64,000 nt of DNA, from NCBI GenBank assembly GCA_030429235.1, contig JAUIDB010000018.1, positions 21,483-85,482 of the forward strand. Direction: 5' to 3'. Of this stretch, positions 18,312 through 25,162 are shown piece by piece. A program made the position numbers and the translations under genes. Source of the DNA: Thermoanaerobaculia bacterium. GTDB lineage: Bacteria > Acidobacteriota > Thermoanaerobaculia > Multivoradales > JAIOJS01. The notes under the pieces are model-generated. The model was given only the letters and a program-made list of their open reading frames with translations. It was not told where the DNA came from and searched no databases. Numbering within the stretch: the stretch's first letter is position 1; each line of letters starts with the position of its first letter.

Positions 18312-18352
18312 CCTCTCAGCAGGTTCAACGAACCCCCTGGAGATCGAGACCG

Positions 18353-19129
18353 ATGGCTCGAACGTACACGGTATCCCGCCTCATCCACTGCCTCCTCGCG
18401 ACCGCACTTCTCGTGGCCACCCCCGCCTGGACGCAGGTTTCTGAGTCGTCGCCGCGAGCTGACCCTAGGGAGGCCGGTGTCGAGGCCGAGACCTGGAGCC
18501 AGCAACACCGGGTCCAGGGATCGGATCGTCGCCGACTCGCCGAGTTGGCCGTGGCCCTCGTCGACCGGGGCTGGCAGGAGGATCCCGATCTGACGCTTCC
18601 AGCACCACAGGCTTTCGCCCGAAGATCCGGCAACTGCATCTCGTTCGCTTTCCTCCTCGCCAGCCTGGCCCGGAGCCACGATCTCCCCGTGCACTTCGCG
18701 ATCCGCCAGGACGATTCTCGCGAGGCACGGGGTGGGCTCGAAATCGCACGCGCCCATCTCGCCGTCGCCCTGACAAGAAAGCAGGAACTCATCGTCTTCG
18801 ATCTGAGCGGTCGACACGACGGGAACCAATCGAACTACCAACTGGTCTCCGACGGCGAGGCCCTCGGCCTCTTCTACTCCAACCTCGGAGTCGCCCAACT
18901 CGTGGAAGGAAAACTCTCTTTGGCGGTCGATACTCTCCGCGAGGCGACGCGCAGAGCTCCTGACCTGGCCCCGACCTGGATCAACCTGGGCGTCGCGCTG
19001 CGAAGAGCCGGCCGGATCTCCGAAGCCGAATCCGCCTACCGTCGCGCGATCCAGCTCGCACCGGAATCAGCCAGCGCCTGGAGGAATCTCGCGCTGCTCC
19101 TCGACGACGCCAGCCACTCGGACGGCTAG
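18353..19129 (+). CDS. Secreted transglutaminase-like/TPR protein
   Basis: 258 residues. A signal peptide with 'LATALLVATPAWTQ' opens the protein. Residues about 75-165 hold a transglutaminase-like core: 'RSGNCISFAFLLASLAR' supplies the Cys and IARAHLAVAL the His-containing strand. Residues about 175-250 are TPR repeats (GVAQLVEGKLSLAVDTLREA, WINLGVALRRAGRISEAESA). Similar proteins act as scaffolds or cysteine peptidases in the periplasm; catalytic activity is unproven. ATG 18353 gives the signal peptide; the frame upstream overlaps the divergent SGNH gene and its promoter region. Confidence 0.8.
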   Translation: MARTYTVSRLIHCLLATALLVATPAWTQVSESSPRADPREAGVEAETWSQQHRVQGSDRRRLAELAVALVDRGWQEDPDLTLPAPQAFARRSGNCISFAFLLASLARSHDLPVHFAIRQDDSREARGGLEIARAHLAVALTRKQELIVFDLSGRHDGNQSNYQLVSDGEALGLFYSNLGVAQLVEGKLSLAVDTLREATRRAPDLAPTWINLGVALRRAGRISEAESAYRRAIQLAPESASAWRNLALLLDDASHSDG

Positions 19130-19146
19130 TTCGGCCGGGCCGACTT

Positions 19147-19168
19147 GCCCTCGCGAGGCCGCGAGGGC
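19147..19168. terminator. 9-bp perfect hairpin after the TPR gene
   Basis: GCCCTCGCG (19147-19155), loop AGGC, CGCGAGGGC (19160-19168), 18 nt after the stop at 19129. There is no T-tract; terminator role inferred from position and stem strength. Confidence 0.5.
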
Positions 19169-19267
19169 TGTTGCCTATGCCACAGGCGTGGCTGCAAAGA
19201 GTCGCTACGATACCGACTTCGCAAAACGCTCCATCCAAACCGAGTCCCCGACTGAGAGGTTGCCTCA

Positions 19268-20476
19268 ATGACCCTTCGACTTTCGAGTCTCGCCATCGCC
19301 CTCGCCATTCTCGCCCTGACGAGTCCCTCCTGGAGCCAACCTCCCGGCGACCTGCAGTTGACCGACCTCGGCATCTTGGTGTCGACCCCTCTGGCCGTAC
19401 GCCATGCCGATGACGGAACGAACCGACTCTTCGTCGTGGAACGGGACGGGACGATCCTGATCTACCAACCCGGGGTCGGGCTCCTCGGCTCACCCTTTCT
19501 CGACATCATCAGTGAAGTCGACACCTTCTTCGAAGGCGGCCTGCTCGGTCTGGCTTTCCACCCGGACTTCGACCAGAACGGCTACTTCTATGTCAACTAC
19601 ACGCGAGACGGCACCGGTGGAAACTCCCTCGAAACCGTGATCGCGCGCTACGAGGTTTCGGCCGGGGATCCCAACGATGCTGACGAGACCTCGGCCGTGG
19701 AGATCTTGACGATCGATCAACCGGCCGGAAACCACAACGGCGGTGACATCCACTTCGGCCCCGACGGCTACCTCTACATCGGCATGGGCGACGGAGGAAG
19801 CTCCAGCTCGACCTCACAGAACACCAGTCAACTGCTGGGCAAGATGCTGCGAATCGACCCCTGCGACACTGCGACTTGTACCCCTCCGTACACCATACCG
19901 CCCGACAATCCCTTCGTCGGCGGGCCCGAACTGGAGGAGATCTGGGGCATTGGGTTTCGCAACCCGTACCGCTGGAGCTTCGACCGGACCACGGGAGATC
20001 TCCTGATCGCGGACGTTGGATCTGGATCCCGGGAAGAGGTGTCCGTCGAGCCGGAAGGCTCCGCGGGAGGCCTCAACTACGGCTGGAACTGCCGCGAGGG
20101 AGACATCCCGGGGCCCGGCGGCTGCTCGGGAACCTTCGTCGAACCGGTGATGGTCTACCCGCACACCGGCGGGAACTGCTCGATTACCGGAGGGTTCCGT
20201 TACCGTGGCTGCATCCAGGGCCTGGTCGGCACCTACGTCTTCGCCGACTACTGCACTGCCAAGGTCTTCTTCGGTACCGAAACTGCGCCGGGAACCTGGA
20301 GTTTCTCGGAGTGGGACGACCTCAGCGGTAGTGTCTTCGGATTCGGGGAAGACGAGGAAGGCGAGCTCTACCTGCTTCAGGGCAGTTCGGTACATCGGTT
20401 CGAGAGTGCCAGCGACTGCCTGGCGGGGTTGATCTTCGCGGATGGTTTTGAGTCAGGAGGCACCACGCAGTGGTGA
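19268..20476 (+). CDS. PQQ-dependent sugar dehydrogenase-like (GSDH/HHIP-like) secreted protein with DGFESG tail
   Basis: 402 residues. Signal peptide (LAIALAILALTSPSWSQ), then a six-bladed propeller of the glucose/sorbosone dehydrogenase family: 'DGTNRLFVVERDGTILIY', GLLGLAFHPDF, 'NHNGGDIHFGPDGYLYIGMG', 'EIWGIGFRNPYRWSFDR'. The HNGG and GFRNPYR lines are the PQQ/Ca-binding neighbourhood in the family. Cysteine pairs (PCDTATC, CREGDIPGPGGC) suggest disulfides, fitting the DsbB/DsbA pair. The C-terminus is IFADGFESGGTTQW. Probably oxidises a sugar in the periplasm or outside; substrate unknown. SD GAGAGG precedes the ATG; TACGAT at 19206-19211 may be its -10. Confidence 0.88.
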   Translation: MTLRLSSLAIALAILALTSPSWSQPPGDLQLTDLGILVSTPLAVRHADDGTNRLFVVERDGTILIYQPGVGLLGSPFLDIISEVDTFFEGGLLGLAFHPDFDQNGYFYVNYTRDGTGGNSLETVIARYEVSAGDPNDADETSAVEILTIDQPAGNHNGGDIHFGPDGYLYIGMGDGGSSSSTSQNTSQLLGKMLRIDPCDTATCTPPYTIPPDNPFVGGPELEEIWGIGFRNPYRWSFDRTTGDLLIADVGSGSREEVSVEPEGSAGGLNYGWNCREGDIPGPGGCSGTFVEPVMVYPHTGGNCSITGGFRYRGCIQGLVGTYVFADYCTAKVFFGTETAPGTWSFSEWDDLSGSVFGFGEDEEGELYLLQGSSVHRFESASDCLAGLIFADGFESGGTTQW

Positions 20477-20509
20477 GCGAGGTCACCACTGTGTGGTGGC
20501 TCTGACTCA
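20449..20509. terminator. Long hairpin between convergent genes, spanning a stop codon
   Basis: The inner stem is 20461-20476 with 20483-20498 around the loop GCGAGG; 16 pairs with one G-U (20467/20492). The outer stem TGAGTCAG (20449-20456) pairs with CTGACTCA (20502-20509). Together they make a nearly continuous stem of more than 24 pairs that includes the last codons and TGA of the dehydrogenase gene. It sits 25 nt from the end of the opposing gene, so it can serve both strands. Confidence 0.7.
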
Positions 20510-20533
20510 GTCGTCGCCCTCACCCGGCGCGGG

Positions 20534-22195
20534 CTAAGGGCAGAAACCGAAGGCAGCGGTGTCCTGGATAGGAGCGAAGGGGGTGCCCAGGTCGTTGGTG
20601 TAGACCTTGTCGATGCCGGTCGCGGTATCGGTGACCGTCATGCTGACTTCGACGTCGGTCATGCCGCCCGAGAAGACCCAGAAGTTGTTGAATCCGGGGA
20701 GGGCACAGGCGTCGATCACCTTGACGAAGACTTCGACGTTCTGGTCGGTGAAGAACCAGAAGTACCCGGTGTCTGTCGTCAGAGGAAGGGCCTGGCCGGA
20801 GCCTTCCTCGCCCCGCCGGGTGCGCCAATGGGTTTCCACCCGGAAGCGGTTCTGATTGAGACAGAGTGCAGTCGAAGTGGAGAGGCATCCTCCGGTGAGA
20901 ACGAAGTCGACACCCTCGACGGCCTGATTGAGGGCTACCGGGATGGCGGTGCCCGTGGTGGGGTCGCAACTCGCGCCTGGACAGGGAAGACCGTCGTATA
21001 GCTGCGGCGCAAAGCCATCGAAATCGTAGGTGAGCGCGAAGTAGGTTCCGGCGAAGAGACCCCCTGCCAAATATCGTCCGTGGTCGTCGGTGTAGGTCGA
21101 GGTCACGTAGAGCCCGTCCTGATCGTAAAGCGCGACGTTCATCCAGGGGATGGGGAGTTGGGTCAGCGCGTCGGTCACCGTGCCGGCGATGGTGCCGTAG
21201 CGATCGAGTGTGAAATCGACGCCGGTGGTATTCGAGCTGGCCGAAACCACGACCGGCTCTCCGTCGCTCGGACTGCAGCCGATGAAGCCTCCTCCGATAC
21301 AGGGACGATCGTCGTAGAGCTCGTCGAGGTAGGTGCCGAAACTCTCGGCGGTCACCCGGTAGGTTCCGGCGGTGAGACCACGGACCTGGTAGCGACCATC
21401 GGCGGCCGAATAGCTGGAAGTGGTGTAGAGATCTCCCCGCCATACGGTGACCCTAATCCCGGGCAACGGAAGACCATCGCTATCCTGGACCGTACCTTCG
21501 ATCGCACTCCCCAGATCCAGTTCGAAGTTCGCCTGGAGTGCTCCGGTCCCCACCTGCAAGGGTGTCCCAGAGACGATGGTACAGCCGTTGGGGTTGCTGC
21601 CCGGGCAGGGGAAGTTGTTCCACAGTTCGTCGACGTAGCCCAGAGTATTGGTGGTGCTCAGATAGTAGGTCCCGGGGGCCAGCCCGAGAAAGGCGTAGGC
21701 CCCAGCCGCGTCGCTGGTCTCGCTGTACAGATAGAAGCCGTCGGAGCCGAACAACTCGACGATGACGTCGGCCAAAGGACCACCATCGGAGGATCGACGG
21801 ACCAGACCCTCGATCGATCCGGAACTAACGGGCGCCGTCGTAGCGTCGATCGCGAGATCTCGGGGAGTCACCTCGGGCCGAACCAGACCCCGGACCCGCA
21901 GGTCGAGGAGCCGCAGTCGGCGCTCGAGATCTGCCGGAACCTCGTCGTCTAGCTGCTGCCTCAGGAACCCAAGGCGGTGGCGAATCCGCTGCGCTCGCAC
22001 CGAATCACCCGACGCTAGGGGTTCCGCTTGCAGTGCGCGCTCCAGAACCTCGAGCTGATCCCGCACCTGGGTTCCGGCGTCCGCCGCGACCGCTCTCGGC
22101 CCGGCCATCAGCGCCAGAATCAACGAAGTCGAAAGCGCCACCATCGACGCCTTCGCACGAGCCGTCACACCTCTTCTCACCTCGGATGGGAACAT
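20534..22195 (-). CDS. Secreted carboxypeptidase-regulatory-like repeat protein
   Basis: 553 residues. Signal peptide (about 13-38), a helical segment (about 40-110) rich in Arg/Leu, then three carboxypeptidase-regulatory-like (CarboxypepD_reg) beta-sandwich repeats at about 125-225, 230-325 and 330-425. Each has 'G.V....G.PL....V.L.', 'DA.GAY.F.GLAPGTY' and a conserved 'Y.DELW.N.PCPG' Cys loop. The last about 120 residues form a different module (CLNQNRFRVETHWRT, DTGYFWFFTDQNVEVFVKVI, FWVFSGGMTDVEV, ending AFGFCP). Probably an extracellular structural or adhesive protein. SD AGGAGG precedes the ATG. Confidence 0.85.
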   Translation of the reverse strand: MFPSEVRRGVTARAKASMVALSTSLILALMAGPRAVAADAGTQVRDQLEVLERALQAEPLASGDSVRAQRIRHRLGFLRQQLDDEVPADLERRLRLLDLRVRGLVRPEVTPRDLAIDATTAPVSSGSIEGLVRRSSDGGPLADVIVELFGSDGFYLYSETSDAAGAYAFLGLAPGTYYLSTTNTLGYVDELWNNFPCPGSNPNGCTIVSGTPLQVGTGALQANFELDLGSAIEGTVQDSDGLPLPGIRVTVWRGDLYTTSSYSAADGRYQVRGLTAGTYRVTAESFGTYLDELYDDRPCIGGGFIGCSPSDGEPVVVSASSNTTGVDFTLDRYGTIAGTVTDALTQLPIPWMNVALYDQDGLYVTSTYTDDHGRYLAGGLFAGTYFALTYDFDGFAPQLYDGLPCPGASCDPTTGTAIPVALNQAVEGVDFVLTGGCLSTSTALCLNQNRFRVETHWRTRRGEEGSGQALPLTTDTGYFWFFTDQNVEVFVKVIDACALPGFNNFWVFSGGMTDVEVSMTVTDTATGIDKVYTNDLGTPFAPIQDTAAFGFCP

Positions 22196-22340
22196 CGTTC
22201 TCCTCCTGCTGGTTTAGGTCGACCCGCTCGAGCCGGGGCGCGTGCCAGGGAACCACCGATCGATTCGACTACCGGGGAGTATTGCACACCGCCCTCCGCA
22301 GCAGCCGCTGCCGCGACAGTGCGAACCCGTTGGCTCGCCG

Positions 22341-24341
22341 CTACAGGTCGCGCAGTTGGGCCGCAGCGCGGTTCGCCGTCCTCCCCACTTCGAGGTAGGC
22401 CTCGGCCAGTGGCTCTTCGCCCAACTCCCGCAGCTTGGAAACCAAAGAACGGTAGCTCGACGCGTGGGTGGGCTCGATGGCCAGGGCCCGTTTCCACGCC
22501 TCGATCGCGGCCTCTGGCCTCTCCAGTGCCTCCAGGACGCGGCCACGGTAGTACTGGGCCAGGTGCATGTTCGGCCGCAGGCGGAGCGCGATCTCGAGCT
22601 GCTCCAGGGCTGGTTCGAAGTCCCGCGCCCGGGCCAGAGCCAGCCCCAGGTTGTAGTGCCCGGCTGGGGTCGGTTCCCGCTCGATCGACGTCTCGAGCGC
22701 TGCGATGGCTTCGGTCGTCCGCCCTAGCCCCATTAGCGCGACTCCGAGATCGGTATGAGCCCGGACGATGTCGGGACGTCGAGCCAGGACCTTCCTGGCC
22801 GTTTGTTCCGCGGCCGCAAACTGGTGGGTCTTGAGCTGGCCCTCGGCCAGGTCGAGCCAAGGAACGATGCTGTCGACCTCGACCGTGGCCAGCTGATGGG
22901 TGAGGGAGGCCACCGCGGGGGCCGAGGGATAGGCCCGAAGGGCCGTTACGGTTCGGTACAGGCTCGCCTGCGCTCCCCCGGGCGGATCACCGAAGGGCAG
23001 AGCCTCGATCTCGATGATCTGAGGTTCCCGTCGTGCGAGCGGCGCCACCAACGCCGCCCCATCGAAGGGTCCGGTCGAGATCCGGTGGTCGGTCATGGTG
23101 ACGTGGATGACGTCCTGCGTCCGACGGGTCGGCATGTGACAGTCCGCGCAGGCTGCCCCCTTCGGAGGGTCGACTCCGGCGTGAACTGCTTCGATCTCCG
23201 TATGGCAGCCGAGGCAGACCGTGTCGACCTTCTGGCGAAAGGCACGAGACTCGGGCTTCTCGTGCGGATCGTGGCAACTGAAACAGGCGAGTTCACCGGC
23301 ACTCTCCTGGTAGCAGGGACTCTGCCAGAAGCGGTAGCCATGGTGGTTGATCTCGAACCGGTCCTCGCGCTCGAGCCCATCCTCGTCGATATCGACGTGG
23401 ACCTGGTAGTCCGACAGCAGCTGTCCCGGACGGAACGAGTACGCCGTCCGTTCGAAACGTCGCGCCCCGACCACCGACACCGCGGGGAGCATGTGACACT
23501 GGAAACAAACGGAGTCTCGCCGTTCGGAAGCGAGGCGCGCCGGGTTGGTGATCGCCGCTCGGGTCGCCTCGAGGTCGTACCCGCCGAGTGCCGACCGCAC
23601 GTGCTGGGCTCCCGGACCGTGGCAACGCTGACAGCCCGTACCCGAAGGGAGATCGTCCGGAAATCGATGCGGTTGCCAGAACTCGTCGCTGCCCTCCGCC
23701 ACTTCGGGCAGCGCATTGTGGCAAGCCATACACTGTTTGGGAACGATGCGTCGCACTCCCTGGTGATCGGCCCGCTCGAATCCCGGCGACATCCCCCAGG
23801 TTCCATCCTCGGAGTACCAACCGATCGGAAGCTGGTACAGCTCGCCCCACTCCGTCTGGTAGAGGTAGCTGCGGGTTCGATTGCCCGACCCGAGAACCCA
23901 GTCGATGGGGATCTCGAACTCATTGATCCGTGCGCCCGAGGAGTCGAGCTGCCAACGTTGGAAGAGTAGACCCCGAGCCTCGGCCTCGCCGTCTCCCGTC
24001 GGCAGCACCCGGTAGTAGCGCTGCGACGGCTCGTGGTAGTAGGTCTGACTGAAGTCCTCGATCGGGCGTTCTTGACCGGCACGAGCGAAAGAGATCGCCA
24101 TGCCGACGTCCTGGTAGGAGTCGTACTTCTGTTGATGGCAGGTGCGACAGGTCAGATCGGGAAGGTAGCCGGCTGCTGCCCCTTCCGTCGCGCGCACCCC
24201 GAGACGATCGAGGGGATCGGCTTCGGCGGCCGCCCCCTCCGCCGCCGGCTGTCCGCACCCCACCCCCAGCAGCGAGAATCCGACGAGGAACCCGAGGGCC
24301 ATCCCACGCGGCCAAGCAGTAAACCAAGGAGTTGGAGACAC
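22341..24341 (-). CDS. Multihaem c-type cytochrome with TPR tail, lipoprotein
   Basis: About 666 residues from GTG 24341. The N-terminus 'MALGFLVGFSLLGVGCGQ' carries a lipobox. Seven CxxCH motifs follow: CRTCH, CMACH, CQRCH, CFQCH, CFSCH, CLGCH and CADCH, all within roughly residues 60-440. From about 470 onward come TPR repeats (IVRAHTDLGVALMGLGRTTE, HYNLGLALARARDFEPALEQ). It is likely a periplasmic electron carrier or reductase attached to a membrane. GTG 24341 is chosen because TACCGT lies exactly 6 nt upstream with TTGCGG 17 bp further, and because it gives the signal peptide a basic residue. ATG 24302 is the alternative. Confidence 0.87.
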   Translation of the reverse strand: MSPTPWFTAWPRGMALGFLVGFSLLGVGCGQPAAEGAAAEADPLDRLGVRATEGAAAGYLPDLTCRTCHQQKYDSYQDVGMAISFARAGQERPIEDFSQTYYHEPSQRYYRVLPTGDGEAEARGLLFQRWQLDSSGARINEFEIPIDWVLGSGNRTRSYLYQTEWGELYQLPIGWYSEDGTWGMSPGFERADHQGVRRIVPKQCMACHNALPEVAEGSDEFWQPHRFPDDLPSGTGCQRCHGPGAQHVRSALGGYDLEATRAAITNPARLASERRDSVCFQCHMLPAVSVVGARRFERTAYSFRPGQLLSDYQVHVDIDEDGLEREDRFEINHHGYRFWQSPCYQESAGELACFSCHDPHEKPESRAFRQKVDTVCLGCHTEIEAVHAGVDPPKGAACADCHMPTRRTQDVIHVTMTDHRISTGPFDGAALVAPLARREPQIIEIEALPFGDPPGGAQASLYRTVTALRAYPSAPAVASLTHQLATVEVDSIVPWLDLAEGQLKTHQFAAAEQTARKVLARRPDIVRAHTDLGVALMGLGRTTEAIAALETSIEREPTPAGHYNLGLALARARDFEPALEQLEIALRLRPNMHLAQYYRGRVLEALERPEAAIEAWKRALAIEPTHASSYRSLVSKLRELGEEPLAEAYLEVGRTANRAAAQLRDL

Positions 24342-24347
24342 CAGGCT

Positions 24348-24381
24348 ACGGTATCTTGCCCCCTCGGCCCCCGCAAGCGAG
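24348..24381 (-). promoter_or_regulatory. Leaderless promoter of the multihaem cytochrome
   Basis: On the minus strand TACCGT (24353-24348) lies 6 nt before the GTG at 24341. TTGCGG lies 17 bp further upstream as a plausible -35. This promoter decides the start codon chosen for the gene. Confidence 0.5.
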
Positions 24382-24394
24382 CGGCTCGAGTCGA

Positions 24395-25015
24395 TCAGAG
24401 TTCGTCGACGATCCGTCGCGCCAGCTCGATGGCCACCTCGAGGTTCTCCTCCCTGGCGTCCGTCACGGTAACGGCCACGGTGAAGCGCCGCCCGTCCGCG
24501 GCAACCAGAACCGAACTGCCCTTGGCGATGGCGCGATCCCCCACACCTTCCAACCAATCACCGAACTCCGATTGCACCGTGCGCGGCCCGCTGGGCGTGT
24601 TGACCGAAACCCCGGCCGAGAGACTCGACACCGTCCCCTCGAGTGAGGCCACCGCAGCCGCGGCGGAGTCGTAGGAAGTTCCCATGATCGTCAGGCTGAC
24701 TTCGTTCTGGTACCGCAGGTCCTTGTCGGTCGCCCGGCGAACCTGCTCGGCCGTATCGATGCCCGGAATCTCCCAGAACACCCGACAGAGATCGTTGCCC
24801 GACAACTCGTTCGACCGCACCGTCAGGAGCTCCGGCTCCACCCCGAACCTCTCGTCGACGAGAGGCTGCAAGACAGAGCAGGCAGAGCGGTTGGTTGGGC
24901 TCTCACTCGGCTCCTCCACACCTGGCATGTCGACGCTCGGCGCCACCGGAACTGGCTCGTCACCCCCGCAAGCGAAAGCTACTGTCAGAATCAAGACTGC
25001 CACCAAGCGATCCAT
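24395..25015 (-). CDS. Lipoprotein of unknown function (DUF3558-like fold)
   Basis: 206 residues. Lipobox 'ILTVAFACGG' near residue 18; the mature part begins with a Pro/Glu-rich linker. Then comes a domain that starts with Cys (SACSVLQPLVDERFG), has a second Cys about 30 residues later (GNDLCRVFWEI), and ends in 'GDRAIAKGSSVLVAADGRRF' and a helix. The C...C spacing and layout resemble actinobacterial DUF3558-type lipoproteins and the two-domain secreted protein at 44145. ATG 25015 follows GGAGG at good spacing. Confidence 0.7.
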   Translation of the reverse strand: MDRLVAVLILTVAFACGGDEPVPVAPSVDMPGVEEPSESPTNRSACSVLQPLVDERFGVEPELLTVRSNELSGNDLCRVFWEIPGIDTAEQVRRATDKDLRYQNEVSLTIMGTSYDSAAAAVASLEGTVSSLSAGVSVNTPSGPRTVQSEFGDWLEGVGDRAIAKGSSVLVAADGRRFTVAVTVTDAREENLEVAIELARRIVDEL

Positions 25016-25114
25016 CGTCCGCCTCCAGACTCGAGAATCCACGAAGGAACTATTAGGGATGCCAGGAGGCTACCACGAGAGGAGCGTTGCAACGCAGCGG
25101 ACCGCTGGTCGCGC

Positions 25115-25120
25115 TACGAT
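25115..25120 (+). promoter_or_regulatory. -10-like box upstream of leader ORF and sulfatase gene
   Basis: TACGAT ends 6 nt before a GTG at 25127. The same hexamer-gap pattern precedes several leaderless starts in this window. No convincing -35 is seen. Confidence 0.45.
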
Positions 25121-25126
25121 CACGCT

Positions 25127-25162
25127 GTGTCCCAACCCGCCCCACCCCGGACTCCTGCATGA
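25127..25162 (+). CDS. Possible leaderless leader peptide, coupled to the sulfatase start
   Basis: GTG 25127 opens an 11-codon frame encoding MSQPAPPRTPA and ends in TGA at 25160-25162. The TGA overlaps the ATG (25159) of the sulfatase-like gene as ATGA. The GTG lies exactly 6 nt after TACGAT, the pattern seen at leaderless starts here. The sulfatase ATG has no Shine-Dalgarno sequence, so termination-reinitiation at ATGA would explain its translation. The peptide is Pro-rich. This is an inference from geometry only; the frame is short and could be chance. Confidence 0.35.
   Translation: MSQPAPPRTPA

Noticed and set aside
17633..18352. Upstream extension of the transglutaminase-TPR gene
   Set aside because: Overlaps the divergent SGNH gene and its promoter; the signal peptide starts at 18353.
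24342..24557. N-terminal extension of the multihaem cytochrome frame
   Set aside because: Overlaps the 3' end of the lipoprotein gene and precedes the signal peptide; GTG 24341 has the -10-like box at the expected distance.
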